NCBI RefSeq assembly: GCF_900104175.1
Contig: NZ_FNIX01000001.1
Location: 1,129,975 to 1,193,974 of the forward strand
DNA length: 64,000 nucleotides
From: Lentzea jiangxiensis
GTDB lineage: Bacteria > Actinomycetota > Actinomycetes > Mycobacteriales > Pseudonocardiaceae
Reading direction: 5' to 3'
Position numbers and translations under genes: made by a program. The stretch's first letter is position 1. Every line of letters begins with the position of its first letter. Of the stretch, positions 34,055 to 43,850 are shown in pieces. Under the pieces are notes generated by a model. That model was given only the letters and a program-made list of their open reading frames with translations, did not search any database and had not been told where the DNA came from.

Positions 34055-34579
34055 GTGTCCAGCCCGCCGCGCGGAGACCTTTCCGCGCAGCTAACACCCG
34101 TTGTGCGGGAAGCTCTCGAAGCCGTCGGCTTCGACCTCGACGCGCTCGACGTGCATCAGGCTGGGCGCCGCCGTCTGGTCAAGGTCGTCGTGGACGGTGA
34201 AGACGGCATCGGGCTCGACGAGGTCGCCGAGGCGAGCCGCGTGGTCTCCGCCGCGCTCGACGCGCACGACCACCTGATCAACGGGCCGTACACCCTCGAG
34301 GTCACCTCGCCGGGTGTCGACCGCCCGCTCACCCGCCCGCGCCACTGGAAGCGCGCGCACCTGCGTCTCGTGAAGGTCAAGCAGCCGGAGAAGGCCGAGT
34401 GGTTCGGCCGGGTCGGCGAGTGCGACGAGACCGGGGTCGAGCTGCTGCACCAGGGCGAGCTGCGGCGCGTGGAGTACCGCCACATCGAACGCGCGGTCAT
34501 GGAGATCGAGTTCAAGCAGCCGCCGGTCGAGGAACTGGCTCGGCTCACTCGGAAAGCACCGGAGGAGGAGCCGAGGTGA
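34055..34579 (+). CDS. rimP: Ribosome maturation factor RimP
   Basis: A 174-residue RimP, needed for assembly of the 30S subunit. The N-terminal domain ([49 protein letters not shown]) and the conserved [14 protein letters not shown] are present, followed by the SH3-like C-terminal domain. GTG 34055 follows AAGGAGA. It begins the rimP-nusA-ylxR-infB unit and overlaps nusA by four bases. Upstream, a TAGTCT -10-like element near 33978 and a CGGCCG hairpin followed by TTTT may govern transcription. Confidence 0.95.
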   Translation: MSSPPRGDLSAQLTPVVREALEAVGFDLDALDVHQAGRRRLVKVVVDGEDGIGLDEVAEASRVVSAALDAHDHLINGPYTLEVTSPGVDRPLTRPRHWKRAHLRLVKVKQPEKAEWFGRVGECDETGVELLHQGELRRVEYRHIERAVMEIEFKQPPVEELARLTRKAPEEEPR

Positions 34580-35589
34580 ACGTCGACATCGCCGCCCTGA
34601 GGGCGATCGAACGTGAAAAGGACATCCCCTTCGAGACGGTCCTGGAGGCGATCGAGTCAGCACTGCTGACCGCCTACAAGCACACCGAAGGACATGCCAC
34701 GCACTCACGCGTGGAGATCGACCGCAAGACCGGCGTCGTGCGCGTGATCGCGCAGGACCTGGGTCCGGACGGGTCGGTCCAGGAGGAGTGGGACGACACT
34801 CCGGAGGGCTTCGGCCGCATCGCGGCGACGACGGCGCGCCAGGTCATCCTGCAGCGCCTGCGCGACGCGGAGCACGAGCGCACCTTCGGCGAGTTCGCCA
34901 CCAAGGAGGGCGAGATCATCGCGGGTGTCGTGCAGCGCGATGCCCGCGCGAACGCCCGCGGCATGGTCGTCGTCCAGGTGGGCGACACCGAGGGGGTGCT
35001 GCCGCCGGCCGAGCAGGTGCCGGGCGAGCAGTACAACCACGGCGAGCGCATCAAGTGCTACGTCGTGAGCGTCTCCCGCGGCTCCAAGGGGCCGCAGATC
35101 GCCCTCTCGCGCACCCACCCGAACCTCGTGCGGCGGCTGTTCGCCCTCGAGGTCCCGGAGATCGCGGACGGCACCGTGGAGATCCCCGCGGTGGCGCGTG
35201 AGGCAGGTCACCGTTCGAAGATCGCGGTGAAATCAACGGTTGCCGGAGTGAACGCCAAGGGCGCCTGCATCGGCCCGATGGGCGCCCGTGTGCGCAACGT
35301 CATGCACGAGCTCGGTGGCGAGAAGATCGACATCATCGACCACTCGGACGACCCGGCCACGTTCGTCGGGAATGCGTTGTCACCTGCGAAGGTCGTGTCG
35401 GTCAAGGTGGTCGACGAGCGCACCAAGACGGCCCGTGTCGTGGTGCCCGACTTCCAGCTGTCGCTGGCGATCGGCAAGGAGGGGCAGAACGCCCGCCTGG
35501 CCGCCCGCCTGACCGGCTGGCGCATCGACATCCGCAGTGACGCGGAGGCTCCGGCCGCCGGTGCGGTCACATCCGGTTCGGCTGAATGA
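34576..35589 (+). CDS. nusA: Transcription termination/antitermination factor NusA
   Basis: A 337-residue NusA, of the short actinobacterial form without acidic C-terminal repeats. It has the RNA-polymerase-binding N-terminal domain ([26 protein letters not shown]), the S1 domain ([20 protein letters not shown]), KH1 ([18 protein letters not shown]) and KH2 ([19 protein letters not shown]). GTG 34576 shares its bases with the rimP stop (GTGA overlap). It acts at pausing, termination and rRNA antitermination. Confidence 0.96.
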   Translation: MNVDIAALRAIEREKDIPFETVLEAIESALLTAYKHTEGHATHSRVEIDRKTGVVRVIAQDLGPDGSVQEEWDDTPEGFGRIAATTARQVILQRLRDAEHERTFGEFATKEGEIIAGVVQRDARANARGMVVVQVGDTEGVLPPAEQVPGEQYNHGERIKCYVVSVSRGSKGPQIALSRTHPNLVRRLFALEVPEIADGTVEIPAVAREAGHRSKIAVKSTVAGVNAKGACIGPMGARVRNVMHELGGEKIDIIDHSDDPATFVGNALSPAKVVSVKVVDERTKTARVVVPDFQLSLAIGKEGQNARLAARLTGWRIDIRSDAEAPAAGAVTSGSAE

Positions 35590-35628
35590 GCTCCAGGGGA
35601 TAGAATCATCAACGGTTCATCGTCGGGA

Positions 35629-35955
35629 GTGGTGTCCCAGCACATCGGCCCTGTTCGCACGTGCATTGGATGCCGCGCCCGGACGTTGCCCTCCGAGCTG
35701 CTGCGAGTGGTCGCGGTGGACGGTTCGGTGGTTCCGGACGTTCATCGGCGGCTTCCGGGTCGGGGTGCTTGGTTGCACTTCGATCTCGAATGTCTCCGCA
35801 ACGCCGAGCGGCGACGGGCGTTCTCGCGGGCCCTCCGGGTCCAGGGAGCACTCGACGTCGCTTCGCTGCGCGAGCACTTCGAGCGGCACGGGAAACCGGT
35901 CCCGGGACAGCCCCGGGGCCAGCAGGAAACAAGGAAGCAGGTCGACCCGTCATGA
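35629..35955 (+). CDS. YlxR family protein (RNase P modulator RnpM-type)
   Basis: A 108-residue YlxR, with the family signature PVRTCIGCRART near the N-terminus, GRGAWLHFDLECL in the middle and a basic helical end (NAERRRAFSRALR). In Bacillus the homologue binds RNase P and is called RnpM; the C-terminal 25 residues here are a basic, disordered extension. It stands at its usual place between nusA and infB. The start is one of two adjacent GTG codons (35629 or 35632). Confidence 0.9.
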   Translation: MVSQHIGPVRTCIGCRARTLPSELLRVVAVDGSVVPDVHRRLPGRGAWLHFDLECLRNAERRRAFSRALRVQGALDVASLREHFERHGKPVPGQPRGQQETRKQVDPS

Positions 35956-36042
35956 GTCAGCCGTGAAGCTGAAGACATGAACGCGCGACGTTAAGACGAG
36001 GTCGATGGGACTTGCCCGCCGGCCTCACGACCTAGGAGACCA

Positions 36043-39000
36043 GTGGCAGGCAAGGCCCGCGTGCACGAGCTCGCGAAAGAGCTCGGTGTTACGAGCAAGG
36101 AAGTTCTCAACAAGCTCGCCGAACAGGGCGAGTACGTGAAGTCCGCGTCGTCGACCGTCGAGGCCCCCGTGGCCCGGCGGCTCCGTGACGCCTACGAAGC
36201 CAAGTCCTCGAAGCAGGCTCCCAAGCCGTCCGCTCCGAAGCCGAAGGCACCCGCACCCGCACCCGCACCCGCAGCTGCCGCGCCCTCCGCCCCGGCGGAG
36301 TCGAAGCCGGCAGCGACCGACAACAAGCCCGCTGCGCCCAAGGGCATGCCCGGACCGCGTCCGGCCGCCCCGCGCCCGCCGGCCCCGAAGCCCGCTCCGG
36401 CAGCTCCTGCCGCGCAGGCTCCGGCTCCCGCGGCGCCCGCAGCGGCACCCGCGCAGCCCCAGGCCCCGGCCGCCGCACCGGCACCCGCCGCGTCGGCTCC
36501 GGCCGCCCCGAAGGCTGCCCCGGCTCCCGGCACCAAGCCGGGTGGCGGTCCGCGTCCGGGCCCGCGCCCGGCTCCGCAGCAGCAGCCCGCACAGCCCCAG
36601 CAGCCGCAGGCCCCGGCCGCGTCCGCCGGTGGCCAGTCCTCGGCCGTGGTCCCGCCGCGCACGCAGGCTTCCAAGCCCGCGGGCCCGCGCTCTCCGCGTC
36701 CGGGCAACAACCCCTTCGGCGTCGGTGGCGGCAACGCTCCCTCGCCGCGTCCCGGACCTCGTCCCAGCCCGCGCCCCGAGCAGGGCGGCGACCGCCCCGC
36801 CGGTGGCCCGAAGCCCGGTGACCCGCGTCCGGCGAACCCCCGTCCGAGCGGTGCGCCCGGTCAGGGTGGTCCGCGTCCCGCGGCCGCACAGGGTGGCGGT
36901 CGTCCCGGTCCCGGTCAGGGCGGTCCTCGCCCGGCGCCGGGTCAGGGCGGTCCCCGTCCCAACCCGGGCAACATGCCCCCGCGGCCGAACCCCGGCATGA
37001 TGCCGGGCAACCGTCCGGCCGGTAACCGTCCTGGTCCCGGTGGCGGCGGTGGCCGTCCCGGTGGTGCCGGTGGCGGTGGCGGCGGTCGTCCCGGTGGGGG
37101 CGGCGGCGGTGGCGGCTTCCGCGGTGGCGGCGGTGGCGGCGGAGGCGGTGGCTTCCGTCCCGGTGGCGGCGGTGGCGGTGGCGGTGGCTTCCGTCCCGGT
37201 GGCGGCGGTGGCGGTGGCGGTGGCTTCCGTCCCGGTGGTGCCGGTGGCGGTGGCGGCGCGCCCGCTGGTGGCGGCGGTTTCCGCGGTCGCCCCGGTGGTG
37301 GCGGCGGCGCTGGTCGCGGCGGCACCGCTGGTGCCTTCGGTCGTCCGGGTGGCCCGGCGCGCCGTGGACGCAAGTCCAAGCGGCAGAAGCGCCAGGAGTA
37401 CATGGACAACATGCAGGCGCCTTCGGTCGGTGGCGTCCGCCTGCCCAAGGGCAGCGGCGAGACGATCCGCCTACCGCGCGGTGCCTCGCTGACCGACTTC
37501 GCCGACAAGATCAACGCCAACCCGGCGTCGCTCGTGCAGGTGCTCTTCCACCTGGGCGAGATGGTCACGGCGACCCAGTCGGTGTCCGACGAGATCTTGG
37601 AGCTGCTCGGCACCGAGATGAACTACGTCGTGCAGGTCGTGTCCCCCGAGGAGGAGGACCGCGAGCTGCTCGAGACGTTCGACATCACCTACGGCGAGGA
37701 CGCCGGTGACGAGGACGACCTGCAGGTCCGCCCGCCGGTCGTGACCGTCATGGGTCACGTCGACCACGGCAAGACCCGCCTGCTCGACACCATCCGCAAG
37801 GCGAAGGTGCACGAGGGCGAGGCCGGTGGCATCACCCAGCACATCGGCGCGTACCAGGTGGAGACCGAGCTCGAGGGCAACCCGCGGCTCATCACCTTCA
37901 TCGACACCCCGGGTCACGAGGCGTTCACCGCCATGCGCGCCCGTGGTGCGAACGCGACCGACATCGCGGTCATCGTCGTCGCCGCTGACGACGGCGTCAT
38001 GCCGCAGACCGTGGAAGCGATCAACCACGCGCAGGCCGCCCAGGCGCCGATCGTGGTCGCGGTCAACAAGATCGACAAGGAGGGTGCGAACCCCTCCAAG
38101 ATCCGTCAGCAGCTGACGGAGTACGGCCTCGTCGCCGAGGAGTACGGCGGCGACACGATGTTCGTCGACATCTCGGCCAAGCAGGGCATCAACATCGACA
38201 GCCTCCTCGAGGCCATCCTGTTGACCGCCGATGCTTCGCTGGACCTCCGGGCCAACCCGGACATGGAGGCCCAGGGTGTCGCGATCGAGGCGCACCTCGA
38301 CCGCGGTCGCGGTCCGGTCGCCACGGTGCTCGTGCAGCGCGGTTCGCTCCGTGTCGGCTCCTCGATCGTCGCGGGTGACGCGTACGGTCGCGTCCGCCGC
38401 ATGGTCGACGAGCACGGCGATGACGTCACCGTCGCGACCCCCTCGCGTCCGGTGCAGGTCATCGGTCTGACCTCGGTGCCGCGCGCCGGCGACTCGTTCC
38501 TCGTCGTCGACGAGGACCGGGTGGCCCGCCAGATCGCCGAGCGTCGTCAGGCCCGCACCCGCAACGCCGCCAACGCGGCGAAGCGCAAGCGCGTCAGCCT
38601 GGAAGACCTGGACGCCGCGCTCAAGGAAACCAGCGCTCTCACCTTGATCATCAAGGGTGACAACTCGGGTACCGTCGAGGCCCTCGAGGACGCGCTCATG
38701 AAGATCGAGGTCGGCGACGACGTCGAACTGCGCGTGATCCACCGCGGTGTCGGTGGCATCACCGAAGGCGACATCAACCTCGCCGTGGCCGGTTCCGCCA
38801 TCGTCCTGGGCTTCAACGTCCGGGCCGAGGGCAAGGCGACCGAACTCGCGAACCGCGAAGGTGTGGACGTCCGGTACTACACGGTCATCTACCAGGCGAT
38901 CGACGAGATCGAGGCGGCCCTCAAGGGTCTCCTCAAGCCGGAGTACGAAGAGGTCCAGCTCGGCCGCGCCGAGATCCGCGACGTCTTCAAGTCCTCCAAG

Positions 39001-39246
39001 GTCGGCACGATCGCGGGTTGCATGGTCCTGTCGGGCGAGATCCGCCGCAACGCGCGTGCTCGCCTGCTCCGTGACGGCAAGGTGATCGCGGAGAACCTCC
39101 CGATCAGCTCGCTCAAGCGGTTCAAGGACGACGCCACCGAGGTTCGCGAGGGTTTCGAGTGTGGTCTCACGCTCGGCAACTACAGCGACCTCAAGCTGGA
39201 AGACATCATCGAGACCTTCGAGATGCGCGAGAAGCCGCGCGCCTAG
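36043..39246 (+). CDS. infB: Translation initiation factor IF-2
   Basis: A 1067-residue IF-2, long for bacteria because of its N-terminal extension. Order: IF2_N domain ([27 protein letters not shown]), a Pro/Ala-rich then Gly/Arg-rich low-complexity region (about 50-430), a second IF2_N ([25 protein letters not shown]), the GTPase (G1 GHVDHGKT, G3 DTPGHEAF, G4 NKID), domain II, domain III and the fMet-tRNA-binding C2 domain. It brings initiator tRNA to the 30S subunit. GTG 36043 follows AGGAGACC. A strong terminator separates it from DUF503. Confidence 0.97.
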   Translation: MAGKARVHELAKELGVTSKEVLNKLAEQGEYVKSASSTVEAPVARRLRDAYEAKSSKQAPKPSAPKPKAPAPAPAPAAAAPSAPAESKPAATDNKPAAPKGMPGPRPAAPRPPAPKPAPAAPAAQAPAPAAPAAAPAQPQAPAAAPAPAASAPAAPKAAPAPGTKPGGGPRPGPRPAPQQQPAQPQQPQAPAASAGGQSSAVVPPRTQASKPAGPRSPRPGNNPFGVGGGNAPSPRPGPRPSPRPEQGGDRPAGGPKPGDPRPANPRPSGAPGQGGPRPAAAQGGGRPGPGQGGPRPAPGQGGPRPNPGNMPPRPNPGMMPGNRPAGNRPGPGGGGGRPGGAGGGGGGRPGGGGGGGGFRGGGGGGGGGGFRPGGGGGGGGGFRPGGGGGGGGGFRPGGAGGGGGAPAGGGGFRGRPGGGGGAGRGGTAGAFGRPGGPARRGRKSKRQKRQEYMDNMQAPSVGGVRLPKGSGETIRLPRGASLTDFADKINANPASLVQVLFHLGEMVTATQSVSDEILELLGTEMNYVVQVVSPEEEDRELLETFDITYGEDAGDEDDLQVRPPVVTVMGHVDHGKTRLLDTIRKAKVHEGEAGGITQHIGAYQVETELEGNPRLITFIDTPGHEAFTAMRARGANATDIAVIVVAADDGVMPQTVEAINHAQAAQAPIVVAVNKIDKEGANPSKIRQQLTEYGLVAEEYGGDTMFVDISAKQGINIDSLLEAILLTADASLDLRANPDMEAQGVAIEAHLDRGRGPVATVLVQRGSLRVGSSIVAGDAYGRVRRMVDEHGDDVTVATPSRPVQVIGLTSVPRAGDSFLVVDEDRVARQIAERRQARTRNAANAAKRKRVSLEDLDAALKETSALTLIIKGDNSGTVEALEDALMKIEVGDDVELRVIHRGVGGITEGDINLAVAGSAIVLGFNVRAEGKATELANREGVDVRYYTVIYQAIDEIEAALKGLLKPEYEEVQLGRAEIRDVFKSSKVGTIAGCMVLSGEIRRNARARLLRDGKVIAENLPISSLKRFKDDATEVREGFECGLTLGNYSDLKLEDIIETFEMREKPRA
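37147..37240 (+). repeat. 36-base tandem repeat within infB
   Basis: A unit beginning TTCCGTCCCGGTGGCGGCGG recurs at 37153, 37189 and 37225, exactly 36 bases apart; the first two copies are identical. It encodes a 12-residue FRPGGGG-type glycine-rich unit. Such exact repeats in a disordered region are prone to change in copy number. Confidence 0.9.
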
Positions 39247-39258
39247 TCGGTGGGTGAG

Positions 39259-39299
39259 GGGGTGCGAAGCCGCTTTAACCAGTGGCTTCGCACCCCTTT
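39259..39299 (+). terminator. Rho-independent terminator after infB
   Basis: GGGGTGCGAAGCC pairs perfectly with GGCTTCGCACCCC around a 12-base loop, followed by TTT. It lies 12 bases after the infB stop and 20 before DUF503, so it would end most of the rimP-infB transcript. Confidence 0.9.
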
Positions 39300-39318
39300 C
39301 TTCTGGAGGATCTTGCCC

Positions 39319-39615
39319 ATGTACGTGGGTGCTCTGGAACTGGACTTGCTCTTGGGCGACGTCCACTCGTTGAAGGAGAAGCGCTCGGTGGTCCGGCCCG
39401 TCGTGGCCGAACTGCGCAAGCGCTTCGAGGTCGCCGCGTCCGAAGCAGGTCACCAGGACCTGCACAGGCGCGCGTTGATCGGTGTCGCCGCGGTCTCGGC
39501 CGACGCGGCGCATGTCAGGGACGTCCTGGCCGGCTGTGAAAGGCTGGTCGCGGGACGGCCCGAACTCGAACTGCTCTCCGCCCGGACGCGTCTCGTCGGG
39601 CCGGAGGACGATTAG
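39319..39615 (+). CDS. DUF503 (YlxP-like) protein
   Basis: A 98-residue DUF503 protein, with the family's [20 protein letters not shown] start and [22 protein letters not shown]. It is the usual neighbour between infB and rbfA, and a role with ribosome assembly or RbfA is suspected but unproven. ATG 39319 follows GGAGGA. rbfA begins 13 bases downstream. Confidence 0.9.
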   Translation: MYVGALELDLLLGDVHSLKEKRSVVRPVVAELRKRFEVAASEAGHQDLHRRALIGVAAVSADAAHVRDVLAGCERLVAGRPELELLSARTRLVGPEDD

Positions 39616-39628
39616 GAAGGGGAGGCTC

Positions 39629-40081
39629 GTGGCCGACACGGCACGTGCCCGCAAGCTCGCCAAGCGGATCTCGCAGATCGTCGCTTCGGCTCTGGAGCAC
39701 GAGGTCAAGGATCCGCGCCTGGCCAGGGTTACGATCACCGACACCAAGGTGACCGGGGACCTGCACGACGCGACCGTGTACTACACCGTTCTGGGCGAGC
39801 GCCTGGACGTCGAACCCGACTACGCCGGTGCCGCCGCGGCCCTCGAGAAGGCCAAGGGCGTCCTGCGGTCCATGGTGGGCGCTCAGACCGGCGTCCGGTT
39901 CACGCCGACGCTGACGTTCATGACGGACACCGTGCCGGACGAGGCCCGGAAGATGGACGAGCTGCTGGCGAAGGCCCAGGCGGCCGACGCCGAGGTGGCC
40001 CGACGTGCGGTGGGAGCGTCTCCCGCCGGAGAGGCCGACCCGTACAAGGCACCTCGTGAGGACGACGAGGACGAGGACTGA
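39629..40081 (+). CDS. rbfA: Ribosome-binding factor A
   Basis: A 150-residue RbfA, a 30S maturation factor acting on the 16S 5' helix. The KH-like core reads [47 protein letters not shown] and an [18 protein letters not shown] stretch. The C-terminus has the acidic tail DEDED common in actinobacteria. GTG 39629 follows GGGGAGG. A hairpin terminator follows 26 bases after the stop. Confidence 0.95.
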   Translation: MADTARARKLAKRISQIVASALEHEVKDPRLARVTITDTKVTGDLHDATVYYTVLGERLDVEPDYAGAAAALEKAKGVLRSMVGAQTGVRFTPTLTFMTDTVPDEARKMDELLAKAQAADAEVARRAVGASPAGEADPYKAPREDDEDED

Positions 40082-40107
40082 ACTCGTCCGGAACTCTGCT
40101 CGTGACC

Positions 40108-40145
40108 AGGGCGGACGCGGTTCACCGCGTCCGCCCTGCGGTTTT
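40108..40145 (+). terminator. Rho-independent terminator after rbfA
   Basis: AGGGCGGACGCGG and CCGCGTCCGCCCT form a perfect 13-base stem with a TTCA tetraloop, followed by GCGGTTTT. The next gene starts 104 bases on, with a GTTAG-CGG-CTAAC repeat at 40228-40240 just before it. Confidence 0.9.
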
Positions 40146-40248
40146 GCGACCAGTCCACTTGGCACACTCGCGCTGCAATCGGATGGAAACTGTCTTGTCC
40201 GGGGGTCCCGCACAGCACTTTTGGACAGTTAGCGGCTAACGTCTCCCT

Positions 40249-41235
40249 GTGGCAGACGACCTGAGCACCACCATTGCCGAGGCCGCGAGGTTGCTGACCG
40301 GCGCCCGTGATGTGACTCTCCTCAGTCACATCAACCCCGACGCCGACACGCTCGGGAGTGCTCTGGCGGTGGGGCTCGCGCTGCACCGGCGCGGGGTGGC
40401 GGTGCGGGTGGCGTTCGGTGAGCCGGAGACCGTGCCCGAGAGCCTGAAGGCGTTGGACACGGCCGGGTTGCTCGTCCACCGCGACGAGGTGCCCGAGGTG
40501 CCCGAGCTCCTGGTCGTCCTGGACACGGGCAGCGTGCAGCGGCTGGGACCGTTGGGGGGTCGCGTCGCGAACGCCCGTGGTCCCGTGATCGTCGTCGACC
40601 ACCACGTGTCGAACACGCGCTACGGGACGGTGCACTGCATCGACGAGCACGCCGAAGCCACGGCGCTCATCGCACTCAAGCTGCTCGACGAGATGAACGT
40701 CGAGATCGACGAGCCGATCGCGCGCTGCATCTACGCGGGGCTCGTGACGGACACCGGGGGTTTCCGCAAGGCGGGGCCCGAGGCGCACCGGACGGCCGCG
40801 CGGTTGCTGGAGACCGGAGTGGACGCGTACGCCGTCACGCGGCCGTTGATGGACTCCCACCCGTTCGCCTATCTCGGCATGTTGTCGAAGGTGCTGGCCA
40901 AAGCCGAGTTCGACGCGAAGGCGGCGCACGGGCTGGGGCTCGTGCACGCGGTCGTGGGTCTGGACGACGCCCGCGGTGTTCGCAGTGAAGAGGTCGAGAG
41001 CGTCATCGACGTCGTGCGCTCCACCTCCGAGGCCGAGGTCGCGGCGGTGCTGAAGGAGCTCAGGCCCGGGTACTGGTCGGTGTCGCTGCGCGCGGTCAGC
41101 CGGGTCGACGTTCGTGAGGTGGCGCAGGTCCTCGGGGGTGGCGGGCACCGGCTGGCGGCCGGGTTCACGTTCGACGGGGCCGCGGACCAGGTCGTCGCCG
41201 CCCTGAAGGGCGCGTTGGAGCAGGTGGGGTCATGA
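40249..41235 (+). CDS. DHH/DHHA1 phosphoesterase of the NrnA type
   Basis: A 328-residue DHH phosphoesterase. DHH motifs are visible: SHINPDADTLGSAL (motif I), the VVLDTG region (II), VVDHHVSNTRYG (III, DHH) and the VTDTGGF motif (IV); the DHHA1 domain ends in GGGGHRLAAGF. NrnA-like enzymes degrade nanoRNA and phosphoadenosine phosphate or cyclic dinucleotides. It follows rbfA in the usual order. GTG 40249 is the start; GTTAG-CGG-CTAAC just upstream may be an operator. Its stop overlaps the ROK gene by four bases. Confidence 0.92.
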   Translation: MADDLSTTIAEAARLLTGARDVTLLSHINPDADTLGSALAVGLALHRRGVAVRVAFGEPETVPESLKALDTAGLLVHRDEVPEVPELLVVLDTGSVQRLGPLGGRVANARGPVIVVDHHVSNTRYGTVHCIDEHAEATALIALKLLDEMNVEIDEPIARCIYAGLVTDTGGFRKAGPEAHRTAARLLETGVDAYAVTRPLMDSHPFAYLGMLSKVLAKAEFDAKAAHGLGLVHAVVGLDDARGVRSEEVESVIDVVRSTSEAEVAAVLKELRPGYWSVSLRAVSRVDVREVAQVLGGGGHRLAAGFTFDGAADQVVAALKGALEQVGS

Positions 41236-42365
41236 CACGGACAGGGAGTCCGCGGCTGCTGCGGGAGATCAACGACCGGGCCGCGATCGAGACGTTGTTG
41301 CGCACGGGCGCGATGACGCGCGCCGAGCTGGAAGAGGTGATCGGGCTCTCGAAGCCCGCGACCGCCCAGCTGCTGGCGCGGCTCGAGGAGGACGGCATGG
41401 TCGTCCGCACCGGGTTGCGCGGGGGCGGGCGCGGGCCGCGAGCGCAGATGTGGGCCGTCAACGGGGGCGTCGGGTACGTCGCGGCCGTGGCGTTGTCGGC
41501 CGAGCTGATCGACGTGGCGATCGCGGACATCACCGGGTCGTTGCTGGCCCAGCACAGCGCGCCGATGCCCGGGGAGAACACCCTGCGGGTGTTCCGCGAG
41601 ACGGTGCAGAAGGCCGCGGCGCTGGCAGGGCTGTCGCTCGGCGCGTTGGCGCACGTCGTGGTCGGCACGCCGGGCGCGGTCGACCCCTCCACCGGGCACC
41701 TCGGGTTCGCGCCGCACCTGCCGGGGCTCGTCGACGTGGACCTGCCGTCGACGCTGCGCGAGCTGCTCGGGACGTCGGTGTCGATCGAGAACGACATCAA
41801 CCTCGCCGCGCTGGAGGAGATGAGCTCCGGCAAGGCCGTCGGCGTGCGGAACTTCGTGCTGTTCTGGCCCGCGGACGAGATCGGCTCCGCGGTCGTCGTC
41901 AACGGCGTGCTGCTGCGCGGCGTCACCGGCGGTGCGGGCGAGATCGACTCGATGCAGGTGCCCGGCGGGCGCTACGGCGACCAGGTCGACAGCGACGCGA
42001 TCGTCGAGCTCGCGGCGGAGTACGGCATCACGCGCCCGACCGGGCTCGAGGCCGTCGCGCACGCGCTGAACGCCGGCACCGAGGGCAAGGCGTTCCTCAC
42101 CGCCCTCGCGCACCGGATCGCGCTCGGGCTGGCGAACGTCGTGTGCGTGCTCGACCCGGAGCTGGTGCTGCTGTCCGGCGCGGTGGCGCACGCGGGAGGC
42201 GAGACGTTGTGCGACCTCGTGGCGGCCGAGCTGCTGAAGCTCGTCGTGCCGCGGACGCCGGTGCACCTGGCGCAGATCGCCGCGAAGCCGGTGCGGTCGG
42301 GGGCGTTGCACTCGGCTCTCGCCGTGGCGCGGGAGCGGGTGTTCGGGCTGCCCCAGCGGTCGTGA
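41232..42365 (+). CDS. ROK family transcriptional regulator
   Basis: A 377-residue protein with an N-terminal winged helix (RAAIETLLRTGAMTRAELEEVIGLSKPATAQLLARLEEDG) and a ROK-type sugar-kinase-like C-terminus (VVGTPGAVDPSTG; LGTSVSIENDINLAAL; a GGAGEI glycine turn). The ROK zinc motif, normally HxxxxxGxxCxCGxxGC, is missing: GEIDSMQVPGGRYGDQ stands there. It probably senses a sugar or phosphosugar, target unknown. ATG 41232 overlaps nrnA by four bases, an unusual insertion into the rbfA-nrnA-MATE-truB order. Confidence 0.88.
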   Translation: MTRTGSPRLLREINDRAAIETLLRTGAMTRAELEEVIGLSKPATAQLLARLEEDGMVVRTGLRGGGRGPRAQMWAVNGGVGYVAAVALSAELIDVAIADITGSLLAQHSAPMPGENTLRVFRETVQKAAALAGLSLGALAHVVVGTPGAVDPSTGHLGFAPHLPGLVDVDLPSTLRELLGTSVSIENDINLAALEEMSSGKAVGVRNFVLFWPADEIGSAVVVNGVLLRGVTGGAGEIDSMQVPGGRYGDQVDSDAIVELAAEYGITRPTGLEAVAHALNAGTEGKAFLTALAHRIALGLANVVCVLDPELVLLSGAVAHAGGETLCDLVAAELLKLVVPRTPVHLAQIAAKPVRSGALHSALAVARERVFGLPQRS

Positions 42366-42415
42366 GTGGCCGCCGTCACCGCACGGGCGCACTCGTCAGC
42401 GCTTAGGTTCGTGAG

Positions 42416-43717
42416 GTGGAGGATCGGGTTCCCGCTCGGCGGGTGATCGGGCTGGCGGTGCCTGCCCTGGGGGTCTTGGCGGCGGAGCCGTTGTACGTGC
42501 TCGTCGACACGGCGGTGGTCGGTCACCTGGGGGCGTTGCCGCTGGCCGGGCTCGCACTCGGCGGTGTGCTGCTCACGCAGGTGTCGACGCAGCTGACGTT
42601 CCTGTCGTACGGCACAACGGCACGCACGGCTCGGTTGCACGGTGCCGGGCGGCGCCGTGAGGCCGTCGAGGAGGGCGTTCAGGCCACGTGGCTCGCGCTC
42701 GCCGCCGGTGTGCTCGTGGTGCTGCTCGGGCAGGTGTTCGCGCGTCCGCTGGCGGAGCTGCTCGCGGGTGGCGGCGCTGTCGCGGACGCGGCCGTCGAGT
42801 GGGTGCGCATCGCGTTGTTCGGTGCCCCGTTCATCCTCGTCACGATGGCCGGCAACGGGTGGATGCGCGGTGTTCAGGACACCAAGCGGCCGTTGAAGTA
42901 CATCCTGATCGGCAACGGCATCAGCGCGGTGCTGTGTCCCGCGCTCGTCTACGGCGCGGGCTGGGGGCTGGAGGGCTCCGCGGTCGCGAACGTCGTGGCG
43001 CAGCTGCTCTCGGCCGGGCTCTTCTTCCGGGCGCTGTTCGCCGAGCACGTGCCGTTGAAGCCGCAGTGGCCCGCCATGCGCGCGCAGCTCGGCATGGGGC
43101 GCGACCTGGTGTTGCGGAGCTTGGCGTTCCAGGCGTGTTTCATCAGCGCGGCTTCTGTGGCGGCGCGTACGTCCGTCGGGGCATTGGGCGCGCATCAGGT
43201 CGTGTTGCAGCTGTGGACGTTCCTCGCGCTCGTGCTCGACTCGCTGGCCATCGCGGCGCAGTCCCTCGTCGGGGCGGCCCTGGGGGCGTCGAGGCGCCGG
43301 CAGGCGGAGAAGCTGGCGTGGCAGGTCACCCGGTACGGGCTGGTGTTCGGCATCGGGCTCGGGGTGGTGTTCGCGGCGCTGTTCACCGTGCTGCCGCGGG
43401 CGTTCACCTCCGACGCGGGCGTGCTGGCGGAGATCCCGCACGCGTGGTGGTTCTTCGTTGCGCTGCAACCGATCGCGGGCGTGGTGTTCGCGTTGGACGG
43501 CGTGCTGCTCGGTGCCGGTGACGTGAAGTTCATGCGGACCGCGACGCTCGGTTCGGCAGTGGTCGGGTTCCTGCCGCTGGTGTGGGCGTCGTACGCGTTC
43601 GGGTGGGGGCTCGCGGGCATCTGGACCGGGCTGTCGGCGTTCATGGTGCTGCGGCTGCTGGCCGTGGTGTGGCGCACGCGCTCGGGGGAGTGGGCCGTGG
43701 AAGGCGCCGTCCGATAG
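42416..43717 (+). CDS. MATE family efflux transporter (DinF-like)
   Basis: A 433-residue polytopic protein with the two six-helix halves of the MATE fold. Landmarks are VPALGVLAAEPLYVLVDTAVVGHLG and, in the second half, the AARTSVGALGAHQVVLQLWTF stretch. MATE proteins exchange cationic compounds for Na+ or H+. DinF-type members are the usual neighbour between nrnA and truB in actinobacteria. The GTG start at 42416 is preceded by no strong ribosome binding site. It is separate from the next gene by 133 bases. Confidence 0.92.
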   Translation: MEDRVPARRVIGLAVPALGVLAAEPLYVLVDTAVVGHLGALPLAGLALGGVLLTQVSTQLTFLSYGTTARTARLHGAGRRREAVEEGVQATWLALAAGVLVVLLGQVFARPLAELLAGGGAVADAAVEWVRIALFGAPFILVTMAGNGWMRGVQDTKRPLKYILIGNGISAVLCPALVYGAGWGLEGSAVANVVAQLLSAGLFFRALFAEHVPLKPQWPAMRAQLGMGRDLVLRSLAFQACFISAASVAARTSVGALGAHQVVLQLWTFLALVLDSLAIAAQSLVGAALGASRRRQAEKLAWQVTRYGLVFGIGLGVVFAALFTVLPRAFTSDAGVLAEIPHAWWFFVALQPIAGVVFALDGVLLGAGDVKFMRTATLGSAVVGFLPLVWASYAFGWGLAGIWTGLSAFMVLRLLAVVWRTRSGEWAVEGAVR

Positions 43718-43850
43718 GTGTGAGCAGGCCCACCACCACCCTCCCGGACAGGTGCTGTGGCCGACCTCACGGCATAGAACTGTCACCAAAAAGGTTGTTT
43801 AGGCGATGTAACTAATATCCGCCTGGCTCCTACCTGGGGAGAGTGCTCTC

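Noticed and set aside
37000..37350. Repeats in infB considered as a CRISPR array
   Set aside because: The units are in frame, encode glycine-rich protein and have no unique spacers.
37471..39747. A 758-codon open frame opposite infB
   Set aside because: Antisense of a well-identified IF-2; long empty frames are normal in high-GC DNA.
43718..43850. Promoter boxes before the MFS gene
   Set aside because: TTGTTT and TATCCG occur but only 15 bases apart, so I list no promoter there.
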